DNA of 25,438 nucleotides, taken from IMG/VR virus record IMGVR_UViG_3300030061_003881, positions 1 to 25,438 of that record. One strand, 5' to 3'. The notes beneath the pieces are model-generated. The model ran no database searches and was not told the origin of the DNA. It saw nothing but the letters and a program-made list of their open reading frames with translations. The position numbers were made by a program, and so were the translations under genes. How positions within the stretch are numbered: the first letter of the stretch is position 1; each line of letters starts with the position of its first letter. Origin of the DNA: a virus. Below, in pieces: positions 7,563-16,432 of the stretch.

Positions 7563-9661
7563 TAATTTCTTGGTTTTATTTTTATTGGGTCTTTTCTCTG
7601 GTTGTTATAAGCATTGTTACCTCCACCATCATCTAATTGGACAAATCTTTCATCACCGTATTTTATAATTGTTTTATTTTCACCTTTTCCTTGGAATGTA
7701 TTTTTCTGTTTAGCAGGTCTAAAGTTATGAATTGGTGTAAAGCTAAACCCAGACACCTTACATATCATAGGCATTTCTTTAACTTTTGAATCTCTGAATT
7801 TTATCCCTCCAAATTCTTTTTCAGTATTATCTAAATTAGGTATTCCTATTTCCCAAGGTGATTCTTGTGGAACATCTAAAGTTATTGATTTTATAAAACC
7901 TGGTAGTTCATAACACCACCCTCCTAATGTTAGTTGCATTAAGGGTCCAGCCATATAACCTGCATCTGTGTAATCAGGTGCTAGATTAGAAGCTAAAAAA
8001 TTCAGTTTTTTATACATTATCATCATTTCCTCTCTTGATTGAGCTGCTACAGTGAAAGATAAGTTAATATCTCTAGAAAAACTATCGTATTTGTAAAAAG
8101 GTTCACCTCTTCCCATATATTTTTGAGAGGACCAATTAGCATTATAGGAATCTGAAAATGAATCTATAAATGCTCTAAAATGTATAAATTCTTTTGAAGA
8201 AGGGTCATTATTATCTATAGCAGCTATTCTAAATTTAACTAAGTCATTTTTAATAGGATCGGCTATAACTGTTGAGCTTTTATATATTGGTAATGCATTT
8301 ATTTGGTCTGCTGCTCCTAAGGGTTCACCTGTTACTAAAGATAATTTACCTTGAGAATAATCTATGACATTTCCTTTAGCACCCGGAGATCTCATATTTA
8401 TTCTTGATGTTCCTTCTTCATTATCTATAGTTCTTCTTTTTTTAGGATCATAAGAAGGGGCAAGACCCATTATAGTAGATTCTCCTTCTGCATCTTTTAA
8501 TAAAGGTTTTCTAAAATCTTGGAGGTCTGGAGTTGTAGATTTTGAACTATTGTTAAGGTGGGGTTCAGCTGCTAATTGATCTTGGTTCCATGTTTTAGAA
8601 CCATTATCATACATTCTATTACTGCCATTTTGAGTAAAAGAGGGTTTACCTGGTAATGATGAAGGGTAAACTGAAGTAGCCCCTACTAAAAAAGATTTAG
8701 CATCATCTGAAACATTTAGTCCTTCTTTAAGGTTTTTAGGGGTATTAAATATACCAACAGTAGAAGCATATTTATTTGTAACTGTATTGTCATTAAAAAA
8801 TAAAATATCTCCTTTTCTTGTTATTACTTGAGGTTTTGTAAAAACACTAAAACCACTTTTTGGAGGTGGAGTATATGTATCATCACCTTCGGGAGTGAAA
8901 TTAAAATTTGGGGACCCTAAGATTCCTGGGTCTGAATTTATAGTTGCTTCAGGGCTAGGTGGAGGTGTAGGAACTGGGAAAAATCCTTTTGTTTTTAAAT
9001 ATGCACTATTAACTCCTGTTCTTTGTTCTGATGGTACTATTAAGATGTTAGTTCTACCTATACCTAAATCAGAGTTAGGACCTCCTGAATAATCATATAA
9101 AGTAGCATCTAAATTTTCTGTACTAATGAATTTATCAGTTAAATCAACTAATCTATTTCCTTCACCACTAGGTTCACCAACAATTCTTGTTTTAGCATTA
9201 AGATAAGTTTTAGGTGAAGCAAAGGGTATTCCTTGTTTATTAACATGACCCCCTGTAAAATTAATTCCTGCTTGGGCTAATGTGGATAAAGGGGTATAAG
9301 AACCTTCATTTAATGGGGCATTTGTCCAATCTATATCACTACTAGCTTGAGTAGCTACTCCTACTCTTGATAATAAATTTTGTTTGGCAGTGAAAAGAAA
9401 TCCACTTGGTGATTTTAAATCTGTAAAATATTTGCCAAGTCTTAAAACATCAACACCTGTATCTAAAACGGCGTTAGCTCCACCTCTTAATAAAAAATCT
9501 TCATTTGAAGTTAAGTTCCCTGGAATTTCTGTTAATGTTCCAGGTATTTTCTTTTTCATATAGGGTTGTCCACTATTCCCACCACCCGGCCTATCAGTAG
9601 CTGGAGCAGTACCAAACTTAAGAGACTTAAGGTCAGTTGTTAAATCTAGTAAAGAACCCAT
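7562..9661 (-). CDS. Baseplate/tail-tube junction-like structural protein
   Basis: The product has 699 residues. The N-terminal 130 residues include a conserved-looking SPSGFLFTAKQNLL segment. A long low-complexity Pro/Ser/Gly-rich middle (about 225-465) follows. The C-terminal 470-650 region looks like a tail-tube-type fold, with KFRI at the start, then FIDSFSDSYNANW, a YMGRGEPFYKYDSFSRDI stretch, REEMMIMYKKLNFL and LTLGGWCYELPGFI. This arrangement recurs in baseplate or tube-initiator proteins of T4-like marine phages and is comparable in role to T4 gp48/gp54, which cap the baseplate and start tube polymerisation. Its position next to the gp53-like and hub genes supports this. The exact T4 equivalent is uncertain. 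Confidence 0.62.
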   Translation of the reverse strand: MGSLLDLTTDLKSLKFGTAPATDRPGGGNSGQPYMKKKIPGTLTEIPGNLTSNEDFLLRGGANAVLDTGVDVLRLGKYFTDLKSPSGFLFTAKQNLLSRVGVATQASSDIDWTNAPLNEGSYTPLSTLAQAGINFTGGHVNKQGIPFASPKTYLNAKTRIVGEPSGEGNRLVDLTDKFISTENLDATLYDYSGGPNSDLGIGRTNILIVPSEQRTGVNSAYLKTKGFFPVPTPPPSPEATINSDPGILGSPNFNFTPEGDDTYTPPPKSGFSVFTKPQVITRKGDILFFNDNTVTNKYASTVGIFNTPKNLKEGLNVSDDAKSFLVGATSVYPSSLPGKPSFTQNGSNRMYDNGSKTWNQDQLAAEPHLNNSSKSTTPDLQDFRKPLLKDAEGESTIMGLAPSYDPKKRRTIDNEEGTSRINMRSPGAKGNVIDYSQGKLSLVTGEPLGAADQINALPIYKSSTVIADPIKNDLVKFRIAAIDNNDPSSKEFIHFRAFIDSFSDSYNANWSSQKYMGRGEPFYKYDSFSRDINLSFTVAAQSREEMMIMYKKLNFLASNLAPDYTDAGYMAGPLMQLTLGGWCYELPGFIKSITLDVPQESPWEIGIPNLDNTEKEFGGIKFRDSKVKEMPMICKVSGFSFTPIHNFRPAKQKNTFQGKGENKTIIKYGDERFVQLDDGGGNNAYNNQRKDPIKIKPRN

Positions 9662-9670
9662 TTAAAATTT

Positions 9671-9910
9671 TTATATGTTACCTAATCCTTCTGCTGGTGC
9701 TGTTTGATCATATGAATTTGAAGGTTTTTGACCATCTAAATCCAAAATTGAAGGTTGTGGTTTGTTTGGTATATAAGGTATACCATTAATTGAATAAGTA
9801 TATTGTAATGTTGATTGTGCCGTTGCACCTATTGGTGTTGGAGGTGTTGCTCCATTTCCTTTTGATAATGGTGAACCAACACCTGTAGTTAATTTATCTT
9901 TTAATCCCAT
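9671..9910 (-). CDS. Small hypothetical protein, Pro/Gly-rich
   Basis: The 79-residue product is rich in Pro, Gly, Ser and Thr. A short predicted strand pair, TLQYTYSINGIPYIPNKP (about 34-51), is the only structured-looking part. No signal peptide, membrane helix or catalytic motif is visible. It lies between the tape measure gene and the tube-junction gene and has its own copy of the ATATTTATA element 24 bases before the ATG, so it is likely expressed late and belongs to the virion or to baseplate assembly. I do not recognise the family. Confidence 0.68.
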   Translation of the reverse strand: MGLKDKLTTGVGSPLSKGNGATPPTPIGATAQSTLQYTYSINGIPYIPNKPQPSILDLDGQKPSNSYDQTAPAEGLGNI

Positions 9911-9934
9911 GATATTATGATTTTAATTGTTTAT

Positions 9935-9943
9935 TATAAATAT
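9935..9943 (-). promoter_or_regulatory. Late-gene motif ATATTTATA
   Basis: The coding strand carries ATATTTATA in the gap between the tape measure stop and the next ATG, 24 bases before that start. It is one of eleven identical copies in gaps upstream of structural genes. Confidence 0.6.
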
Positions 9944-12307
9944 TTAAGCTGAGTAGAGACTACCAAATGGGTCATCCATTTCTACCGTTTTATTTGCTTT
10001 TGTAGATATTACTAATTCTTGCAGTAGTGAATTTGTTTTTCTTTGTTCTCTTCTTTGTTCTTTTCTTTCTTGTCTTAGTTCTTGTCTTGAAACTTCATCA
10101 ACACCACCACCACCTATTGATGGTTTAGTTCCCATATTTGGACCCATAGATATTCCATCTTGTTTTTTTCCTTGAAATATAGTTCCTAATCCTGGACTTG
10201 TTACTATAGGACCACCATTAGGGTCAATTCCCATATCACCTACTTGTTTTGGTTTTGATATTTTGTTAAGCATCATCATCCCCCCAGCCATTGAAGCTAA
10301 AACAATTGCTGCTCCTACACCAAAGGTTAAAGAAGCATTCATAAAGAAAGCAGCGGCTCCTATAGCCACTAATAAAGAAAGAATAGCACCTAATGGTCCA
10401 TTTATTGATTTTGCCCATCCTAAAATAGCTGTAATGGGTGAAAGAATAAAATTAACAACTTCTAAAACACCTGTTATTATTGTAAAGATTGATGAAAGTG
10501 CTGGTTCCATAGCTACAAACACTTCTTTCATTTTTTCAACTGCTGCTGTAAAATCTTCTTGTTTACTTGTTTGATCCATTAAATTTTCAATACCTTCTTC
10601 TTCTAATTTTCTTTGGGCTCCTTCTACTCCATATTGTTCTATTAAATTATTTAATGTTTCTCTTCCTAATCCCTGATCTTTTTCTGATAATGCTACTAAA
10701 GCTTCCCTTTCCATAAGAGTTTTGGCTAATGATTCTCTTGTCATTCCAGCTGCCTCTGCTATTGCCTCTTGTTGGATTCTATTCATGTTTGAGAAATCAG
10801 CTGATGTTCCAATTTCTCTTGATATTTCCTCTGCTACTGTTTTATAGTCGTTATTTAATGCTGCTAATCTAGCTCTTTCTAAATTAATATTTCTACCTAA
10901 TAATAACTCAGCTTTTAATTCATTAGTAATAGAAGATTCAAAATTTAACAATGCATCAGCTGACGACTCTAACTGTTCCATTGTCATTCCTAATGATTTA
11001 GCTGTAGCTAATGCTTCACCTAAAGCTCTAGCACTTCCCCCTAATGATAATTGAATAGCAGAACTTGTATTACTTATAGCTTTTAATAAATCTTTATCAT
11101 TTATTAAAACTTTATTATTATATGCTGATATTTTAGCTTGTGCTAAAAATTGAGCTGTGTTATCATCTAAAGATTGACCATTTAAAAGACTTAATTTATA
11201 AGTCCCCATTATTTCTTCATTAGTTAATCCTGCTTGTTCTCTTAGTTTAGTAAATAATGCTAATTCCGCATCTGCAAATACAACACTAGTTCCTAATGAT
11301 TTATTTATTGCCATCAAGGATTCTTGTAAAGCTCTAGTATTAAGGTAAGTATCATTTGATAAAGCAGCAAAAGCTGTAAGTTCTCCTCTTACTCTAGATG
11401 CTTCCCCAAAGGTCATATTCATACCTTTAGCCATATCTCCTCCTGCTTTATCTGCTAATTTAAAAGCTTTAATCATTTCAGTTATGAGGAAAATAGGAAA
11501 TGCCTTTTTCATTAATGGACCTAAAGATTTAGCTCCTGCTTTTAAGGATAGCATTCCTTTTTTGGAAGCACTCATACCCTTTAACCTTTGGGCTGCTGCT
11601 CTACCTGATAGGTTACCTAATTCTTTTTCTAAACCTAATTGTTTTATTTTTTCTTTTGTTAATCCTTTACCTCCACTATCAGCTGCAGATTCAATACCCT
11701 GAGCCATTTTACGAGCAGCATCTGAGGCGTTTTCAAATCCTCCAGAGAATCTACTTAAACCTGGTATTGCTTTTGTTATATCTTTTAATCCCCCAAATGT
11801 TTTTACACCTAGATTTTGATTTATTTTTTTAGTAATTTCAAGTACTTTTTCAGATCCTACAAGGAATTCTTTTTGTGCTTCAATTGATCTTTTAATCTCT
11901 GCTGTTTGTGCTTTACTAAGATTTCCGTATTTTAAAGCATTTTGTAATTCTTCAAATCTTATTTTTGCTTTTTGTTGAAGTTTTTCAATATCTTTAGCAT
12001 CAGCTTCTACTTCACCTTTTTTAATTTCTAGTAATTTTAACGCAATACTAGAAATACCTCTTAATGCAGATTTAGATTGGGAAAGGTATGTGTTTTGTTT
12101 AGAAAGTTCATTTACACTATCTCTAAAAGAATCAGCGATAAATTTTAAATCGCTGTTCATTTCATTTAGATCAGTTCGTAAACCACTTAAATAAGTTCTT
12201 GCTATTTTTAAGTCTTTTTCATCAAATATAGGGGGAGTTTGACCTAATTGCTTTGAAAGTTTAACTATCTCAGCATTTATTTTTTTTATATCATCCGCAA
12301 GACTCAT
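9944..12307 (-). CDS. Tail tape measure protein (gp29-like)
   Basis: The 787-residue product has the layout of a tape measure protein. The first 180 residues are charged coiled coil. An Ala/Gly-rich helical middle follows, with long heptad-like stretches. A block of hydrophobic membrane-type segments lies at about 605-682 (IFTIITGVLEVVNFIL, AILSLLVAIGAAAFF and GAAIVLASMAGGMMML). After a Gly/Pro-rich linker there is a very basic helix of RQELRQERKEQRREQRK type near 740-758. It sets tail length inside the tube and is injected ahead of the DNA. The gene directly follows the tail tube and the frameshifted chaperone pair, the standard order for long-tailed phages. A hydrophobic patch at about 265-280 may be a further membrane-active segment. 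Confidence 0.85.
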   Translation of the reverse strand: MSLADDIKKINAEIVKLSKQLGQTPPIFDEKDLKIARTYLSGLRTDLNEMNSDLKFIADSFRDSVNELSKQNTYLSQSKSALRGISSIALKLLEIKKGEVEADAKDIEKLQQKAKIRFEELQNALKYGNLSKAQTAEIKRSIEAQKEFLVGSEKVLEITKKINQNLGVKTFGGLKDITKAIPGLSRFSGGFENASDAARKMAQGIESAADSGGKGLTKEKIKQLGLEKELGNLSGRAAAQRLKGMSASKKGMLSLKAGAKSLGPLMKKAFPIFLITEMIKAFKLADKAGGDMAKGMNMTFGEASRVRGELTAFAALSNDTYLNTRALQESLMAINKSLGTSVVFADAELALFTKLREQAGLTNEEIMGTYKLSLLNGQSLDDNTAQFLAQAKISAYNNKVLINDKDLLKAISNTSSAIQLSLGGSARALGEALATAKSLGMTMEQLESSADALLNFESSITNELKAELLLGRNINLERARLAALNNDYKTVAEEISREIGTSADFSNMNRIQQEAIAEAAGMTRESLAKTLMEREALVALSEKDQGLGRETLNNLIEQYGVEGAQRKLEEEGIENLMDQTSKQEDFTAAVEKMKEVFVAMEPALSSIFTIITGVLEVVNFILSPITAILGWAKSINGPLGAILSLLVAIGAAAFFMNASLTFGVGAAIVLASMAGGMMMLNKISKPKQVGDMGIDPNGGPIVTSPGLGTIFQGKKQDGISMGPNMGTKPSIGGGGVDEVSRQELRQERKEQRREQRKTNSLLQELVISTKANKTVEMDDPFGSLYSA

Positions 12308-12320
12308 ATAGATATTTTGT

Positions 12321-12329
12321 TATAAATAT
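12321..12329 (-). promoter_or_regulatory. Late-gene motif ATATTTATA
   Basis: This is an exact copy of the repeated 9-mer, 13 bases before the tape measure ATG and just after the stop of the chaperone extension. Confidence 0.6.
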
Positions 12330-12340
12330 TAAAAAGGGAG

Positions 12341-12634
12341 TTATTTATACGATGTTTTCTTAGGTGATTGTTTAGAAAACTGAGGCATATTAGATGGATT
12401 TACTTTACCTGATGAGTCCATTACTGTTGTTTGGCCCTTACCTTGTGCTTTTTCATATTCTTTTTGCTCTTCCTTGTAATGATCTTGGATTTCTTTGAAT
12501 GTAAATTTCCGTAACCAAATAGGCATATGGTATACAGTATTGTAATCATATCCACCCTTACCATGAAATAAAATTTGGTGGATTTGTTTAAATAAATTTA
12601 ATCTTGATTGTTGGGCGTTATCAAACGTCAGGCC
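12341..12634 (-). CDS. Frameshift-dependent extension of the gp26-like chaperone (GT-type tail chaperone part)
   Basis: This frame is open from the run of seven T (12635-12641) to the TAA at 12341 and encodes 97 residues. The first ATG in frame is only at 12526 (MPIWLRKFTF...), but the 36 codons before it read as clearly protein-like sequence: DNAQQSRLNLFKQIHQILF, then HGKGGYDYNTVYH. No ATG, GTG or TTG lies between the upstream in-frame TAG (12650-12652) and ATG 12526. The likely product is therefore the gp26-like protein joined to this extension by a +1 or -2 shift. This fits the G/GT tail assembly chaperones of other long-tailed phages, in which the extension binds the tape measure, and the tape measure gene is next. 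If there is no shift, a 61-residue protein from ATG 12526 is the fallback. Confidence 0.72.
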   Translation of the reverse strand, partial: GLTFDNAQQSRLNLFKQIHQILFHGKGGYDYNTVYHMPIWLRKFTFKEIQDHYKEEQKEYEKAQGKGQTTVMDSSGKVNPSNMPQFSKQSPKKTSYK

Positions 12635-13349
12635 AAAAAAAGCTAACCCCTATGGGGATGGTGACCTCCTCATCACCATCTAAATCAAAATCCAAATTAA
12701 CATCTGGTTGTGTGTTTCTAATATGTTCTCTTAAAGCTCTAGAATCTATAGCTAATAAATAATTATCAACAAATTCTCTTACTGTTTTTCTTTCAGAATC
12801 TCCATTAACTGAGGTGATCATGTATTTTAATCTTGTTGATAGTTCATGGGATGCTTCTTTATTTATTTTTTTAAGACCCCTTAACTCTTGATCTATTTTT
12901 GTATCATCGTGGCCTGTTAAAATTTTATATGTAATTTTATTACCACTATGAGGTAAAGTAAATGAAAAATTATTTTCACCTTTTGATATTAATGAATCAT
13001 CAAACTTTTTATTATCTACTTCTGATAAATCCACTGTATGACTCTTACCATTTAAAGTAAATGTATAACTTTTACCATATCCTAAAATACGAGCAGCTAT
13101 TAGAACTGCGTTTTTGTCTCCTAAAATAAGGTCTTTATAGTTTATATCTTTATCTATAATTAAAGATTCAATTAATTTATCTAAAACTGTACCTTTTTGA
13201 ATGTATGATTGATTGGTTAAAATATCTTCTTCCTTAGCGGTCATATATTTTATTTCTATTTTACCTTTAGATAAAGGATGCCCTTCAGGATAAATTAAAC
13301 CTTTTGAGGGTAAATCTACCTCTTCTGAGGGAAACTTAAATTCTGCCAT
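12621..13349 (-). CDS. gp26: gp26-like baseplate hub/tail assembly chaperone (T4_baseplate family type)
   Basis: The 242-residue product begins FKFPSEEVDLPSKGLIYPEG, continues with KGKIEIKYMTAKEEDIL (residues about 29-45), and ends in an acidic stretch followed by IPIGVSFFWPDV. This is the pattern of the small T4-type baseplate assembly family that includes gp26 (208 residues in T4). Such proteins assist hub or tail assembly rather than forming the bulk of the tail. The gene lies between the tail tube and tape measure genes, the place of tail chaperone G in other phages. Five codons from its stop is a run of seven T from which ribosomes could shift into a 97-residue extension. A terminator and the ATATTTATA motif precede it, so it probably begins its own transcription unit. 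Confidence 0.75.
   Translation of the reverse strand: MAEFKFPSEEVDLPSKGLIYPEGHPLSKGKIEIKYMTAKEEDILTNQSYIQKGTVLDKLIESLIIDKDINYKDLILGDKNAVLIAARILGYGKSYTFTLNGKSHTVDLSEVDNKKFDDSLISKGENNFSFTLPHSGNKITYKILTGHDDTKIDQELRGLKKINKEASHELSTRLKYMITSVNGDSERKTVREFVDNYLLAIDSRALREHIRNTQPDVNLDFDLDGDEEVTIPIGVSFFWPDV
12635..12641 (-). promoter_or_regulatory. Candidate programmed frameshift site (T7 run)
   Basis: The coding strand reads AGC TTT TTT TGG in the gp26-like frame, five codons before its stop. Phe-tRNA on the second TTT can re-pair perfectly after moving +1 or -2, and both moves enter the long open extension frame. A -1 move would enter a different frame. Polymerase slippage on the homopolymer is a second way to reach the same product. 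Confidence 0.6.
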
Positions 13350-13378
13350 AATCTTTTATTTGTTAATAACTTGTTTAG

Positions 13379-13387
13379 TATAAATAT
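13379..13387 (-). promoter_or_regulatory. Late-gene motif ATATTTATA
   Basis: This copy lies 29 bases before the gp26-like ATG and a few bases downstream of the tail tube terminator, which is the position expected of a promoter for the next unit. Confidence 0.65.
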
Positions 13388-13392
13388 GAATA

Positions 13393-13423
13393 TAAAAAAG
13401 GAGCTTGACATAGCCAAGCTCCT
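13393..13423 (-). terminator. Rho-independent terminator after tail tube gene
   Basis: On the coding strand a 9-bp stem, AGGAGCTTG/CAAGCTCCT, closes a 7-base loop and is followed by a run of six T. It sits just after the stop of the gp19-like gene. Confidence 0.88.
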
Positions 13424-13446
13424 CTCTAGAAATATTTGTTTCTTTT

Positions 13447-13935
13447 TTAGAAATTTAATACTGCGTAATCTAATCCTAATGTTAATTCGATTTGTTTAGC
13501 TTCGTTTTCTGTATCCCAGTTGTAATCACCGAAAGTAGCTTCTTTAATAAATGCTCCTTTTAGTATCCATTCTGAAACGATATCACCTACAGGTCCTAAT
13601 ACATTTACTGTAAGATCTTTTTTATAGAAATCTGAATAACCATCTCTACCTGTTACTGATTCATGTCCTAAACGAACCCATTCCATAACGGCTTGAGCAC
13701 CTGATGGAGTAATTGGATCGAATAAAGTCATGGTAACATCATTCCATACTGATTTACCCTTAACTTTTCTAAGGATGTTGATGTGGTTTAATATAACTTC
13801 ACCTTGTGTTAATGAAATTGCGCTTATCCCCTTAATAATAAAGCTTGGTATACCATCCATATAAAGGATGAATCTGTTAGCTTGCTTCGGTTCAAACGCG
13901 GTGAAGAATATTTCGTTAGGATCTAGTACTGCCAT
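13447..13935 (-). CDS. gp19: Tail tube protein gp19
   Basis: The 162-residue product matches T4 gp19 (163 residues) in length and layout. It has NRFILYMDGIPSFIIKG near the N-terminus, VTMTLFDPITPSGAQAVMEW in the middle, a D-LTVNVLGPVGDIVSEW strand, and the terminal IELTLGLDYAVL. It polymerises as hexameric rings to make the inner tube through which DNA passes. It directly follows the sheath gene and is bounded by its own motif upstream and a strong terminator downstream, so it can be transcribed as a short, abundant message. Confidence 0.93.
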   Translation of the reverse strand: MAVLDPNEIFFTAFEPKQANRFILYMDGIPSFIIKGISAISLTQGEVILNHINILRKVKGKSVWNDVTMTLFDPITPSGAQAVMEWVRLGHESVTGRDGYSDFYKKDLTVNVLGPVGDIVSEWILKGAFIKEATFGDYNWDTENEAKQIELTLGLDYAVLNF

Positions 13936-13957
13936 TTTGTTCTAATTTATTTTCAAT

Positions 13958-13966
13958 TATAAATAT
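13958..13966 (-). promoter_or_regulatory. Late-gene motif ATATTTATA
   Basis: This is an exact copy of the 9-mer, 22 bases before the tail tube ATG, in the 46-base gap after the sheath stop. The same 22-base distance is found before the sheath gene. Confidence 0.62.
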
Positions 13967-13981
13967 TTAATTTTTTAATTT

Positions 13982-16054
13982 TTATGCTGGAAAAGTTGCT
14001 CCAGTTGGTAATATATTGAAATCTAGGTAGATAAATTCAGCTGTTTTAGTTGGTTGAATATAAATTTGACCTATCATTTGGTTTCTATCAATAACATCTG
14101 GTGTATTGTTTGAATCGTCCATTACTACTTTAAAAGCATATAATCCTTGTCTTTGTTGAACACTTGCTAAATATGGATTAACTTGTGTTAAGAAGTTATT
14201 TCTTGTTGCTATTGTGTTTTGTTCAAATACTAAGTTATCAGCAATTTGAGAAATGTATGATTTTAATTCAATTAATAATCTTCTAACATTTACTCTATCT
14301 AATGCTGATGCTGCTGTTTGTAATGTTTTCTGACCAAATACTACTACACCTGAATTAGGGAATGTAGCAATTGGATTTACATTAGCTTGGTATAAAGTAT
14401 CTCTATTACCATTTGTTAATTTTCTTTCTGCTCTTAATACAGTTGACATTCCACCTCTACTTAAACCTGCAGGTGCAAACCATGCTTCTCCTGCTCTATC
14501 ATTAAAGGCAAATACACCTGGCATCATTGTTGAAGCTGGTACCCAAACTTGAGATCCTAAATCTGGATCAATCGTTTGAACCCATGGCCAATACGTTGCG
14601 GCATATGAAGAATCTACAGATGATGCTTCATTTATTACTGAATTAATTTCTGAATTGTAATTTCTTAAATCTATTATAGATAAATTATCTCCTCTTTGCT
14701 GAGAAGTGTCTATCATTGTAGTTAATGGAGCTGAGTGGCTTTGTTTTGTTAAACCTGGTGCTACTATTAAATTATATCTATATTCATCTTGATTAGATAA
14801 TAAGTTAATTGAATTTGTATAATTGTCAGCTACTAATCCTTGAGTTTCTGTTCCTATGTTTTCATAGAAATTTCCTACAGTTGTAACAAATGGAGTACCT
14901 TCAGCTGCTCCCATTGCACCTGATGCGGCTACTGGTATTGATGCTGTGTATTCTGTTTTAGCATTTCCTGCATTATCAAAATAATTTAAAGTTTTGTAAG
15001 TTACATCTTTAACCCTTACATATCTACTTAATGTGTTATAAGTTCCTTCATTTTTAACATAATACTGACCGTTATCTGATGTTACTATTTGTTTTGAATT
15101 TCCTATTACTTTTTCAATGTAGTTTGAAGCATTTGGATCTAATGATAAATTAGACCAAGTCTCTAATACTGTTTTAGATGTTGTAATATCATCACCTCTT
15201 CTAATTAATAAACTAAATGTACCTGAGGCTGTATTTGGTGAAACAACTTCCCATCTAATATTATCTCTAGTACCATTAGTTAAATCTCCAGCTGCACCCT
15301 GAGAACCTGAGCTATTTTGATCAGTTCCTTCTGAAAGTGTTTCTAAAGTAAAGGCTGAGTCACTTACACTATCAGTTCCTCCTGCAAATGTAGCATATAC
15401 AGGAGCAGAACCCCCTATTATTTGTCCTAAAGATCCTGATGTTATAGTTTCACCATTAAAAGCAGTTCCTGCTGATGATGCTGAAATTGATATGGTATTT
15501 CCACCCTCATCATTTGCTACAACAATACCATTTAAACGTAAATTAACAGTATCTATAAATCCTGCTTTTGAACCTGTAAAGTAAAACATACCTATACCTG
15601 GTTGGTTTCCAGTAAATGAAGTAGATATAAAAGATTTAGGCCCATCAGGTGTTGATATTTGTAAACCATTAAATGGACCAGGAATACCATATTCAAATGT
15701 AACTGTTGATGTTAATCCTGCTACTGCGGTTTTATTATTTGGTATAACAGAACTAGTTGCGCTAGTGTAAGAACCACTAACTACTCTAGTCACCAATAGT
15801 GAATCTCCTCCTTGTTGGAAATAATTATATGCTGCTATTGAAGTCAAGTAAGTGTATTCTGCACTTCCACTTTCTACTATAGCTCCGAATCTGTTTTGAT
15901 AGTCACTATATGTAGTAACTAATGTTGGGATGCCTACTGGACCTTTTACTGTTGGACCTAATATAGCTGCGCCAGCTTGTATAGGTTGCGCTTGAAGGAA
16001 TGAATTGTCATTCTCGTTAGCTAATACACCTGGTGATAATAATACTTCTGCCAT
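13982..16054 (-). CDS. gp18: Contractile tail sheath protein gp18
   Basis: The product has 690 residues; T4 gp18 has 659. The N-terminus has LSPGVLANENDNS and GAAILGPTVKGPVGIPTLVT, the usual sheath start. A variable, Ser/Thr/Gly-rich surface region fills about 90-370. The conserved C-terminal domain (about 560-690) carries VVVFGQKTL, RVNVRRLLIELK, LYAFKVVMDDSNNTPDVID and the final EFIYLDFNIL strand. These form the interlocking domain that contracts around the tube during infection. The variable insert is typical and may face outward. It has its own motif 22 bases before the ATG. Confidence 0.95.
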   Translation of the reverse strand: MAEVLLSPGVLANENDNSFLQAQPIQAGAAILGPTVKGPVGIPTLVTTYSDYQNRFGAIVESGSAEYTYLTSIAAYNYFQQGGDSLLVTRVVSGSYTSATSSVIPNNKTAVAGLTSTVTFEYGIPGPFNGLQISTPDGPKSFISTSFTGNQPGIGMFYFTGSKAGFIDTVNLRLNGIVVANDEGGNTISISASSAGTAFNGETITSGSLGQIIGGSAPVYATFAGGTDSVSDSAFTLETLSEGTDQNSSGSQGAAGDLTNGTRDNIRWEVVSPNTASGTFSLLIRRGDDITTSKTVLETWSNLSLDPNASNYIEKVIGNSKQIVTSDNGQYYVKNEGTYNTLSRYVRVKDVTYKTLNYFDNAGNAKTEYTASIPVAASGAMGAAEGTPFVTTVGNFYENIGTETQGLVADNYTNSINLLSNQDEYRYNLIVAPGLTKQSHSAPLTTMIDTSQQRGDNLSIIDLRNYNSEINSVINEASSVDSSYAATYWPWVQTIDPDLGSQVWVPASTMMPGVFAFNDRAGEAWFAPAGLSRGGMSTVLRAERKLTNGNRDTLYQANVNPIATFPNSGVVVFGQKTLQTAASALDRVNVRRLLIELKSYISQIADNLVFEQNTIATRNNFLTQVNPYLASVQQRQGLYAFKVVMDDSNNTPDVIDRNQMIGQIYIQPTKTAEFIYLDFNILPTGATFPA

Positions 16055-16076
16055 TTTCTACAAAATTAATTTTGTT

Positions 16077-16085
16077 TATAAATAT
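16077..16085 (-). promoter_or_regulatory. Late-gene motif ATATTTATA
   Basis: This is an exact copy of the 9-mer, 22 bases before the tail sheath ATG. Between it and the ATG lies an imperfect A/T inverted repeat (ACAAAATTAATTTTGT). Confidence 0.63.
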
Positions 16086-16108
16086 TGTAGAGGTTTTTAA
16101 AAGTGCAG

Positions 16109-16357
16109 TTAAGATTTAATAAATTCACCACTTTCTAAATTTATGGTTCCTTCACCATATTTTTGTTTAAGTTGGTTGCCTACTTCTGTCTGCTTGCTTT
16201 CAAAACTCTCTATGTTCTGTTTTAAGTTTTGTTTAAACTTTTCTAATGTACTTATTTGGTATTCTATTTGCCCCAATTGAAGTACGAAATCGTTTTGTTG
16301 TTTTTGTAACGAAGCTAAATTATCTAGCTCTTCTTGTGATAAAACTGTTTTTTCCAT
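16109..16357 (-). CDS. Small coiled-coil (prefoldin-like) protein
   Basis: The 82-residue product is almost entirely helical coiled coil from about residue 8 to 66, rich in Gln, Leu, Glu and Lys. A short turn-strand, YGEGTINLESGEFI, ends it. That shape is similar to half of a prefoldin subunit and to small proteins beside the sheath gene in other T4-like marine phages. A role in sheath or tail assembly is plausible from position only. The ATATTTATA motif stops 3 bases before the ATG, so the message would be nearly leaderless. There is no alternative Met further in. Confidence 0.7.
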   Translation of the reverse strand: MEKTVLSQEELDNLASLQKQQNDFVLQLGQIEYQISTLEKFKQNLKQNIESFESKQTEVGNQLKQKYGEGTINLESGEFIKS

Positions 16358-16360
16358 GAT

Positions 16361-16369
16361 TATAAATAT
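16361..16369 (-). promoter_or_regulatory. Late-gene motif ATATTTATA, 3 bases before a start codon
   Basis: This is an exact copy of the 9-mer. Only 3 bases separate it from the ATG of the 82-residue coiled-coil gene, the shortest spacing of all eleven copies. Confidence 0.58.
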
Positions 16370-16432
16370 TAAATGTTTTTGTTAAAATATATAAAAATTT
16401 AAGGGAAAACAAATTATTTTTTAAATAACTAA

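Noticed and set aside
12341-12350. TATAAATA on the coding strand at the end of the chaperone extension
   Set aside because: It is made by the last codons (Tyr-Lys-stop) and lies upstream of a separate copy of the consensus motif; it occurs once only.
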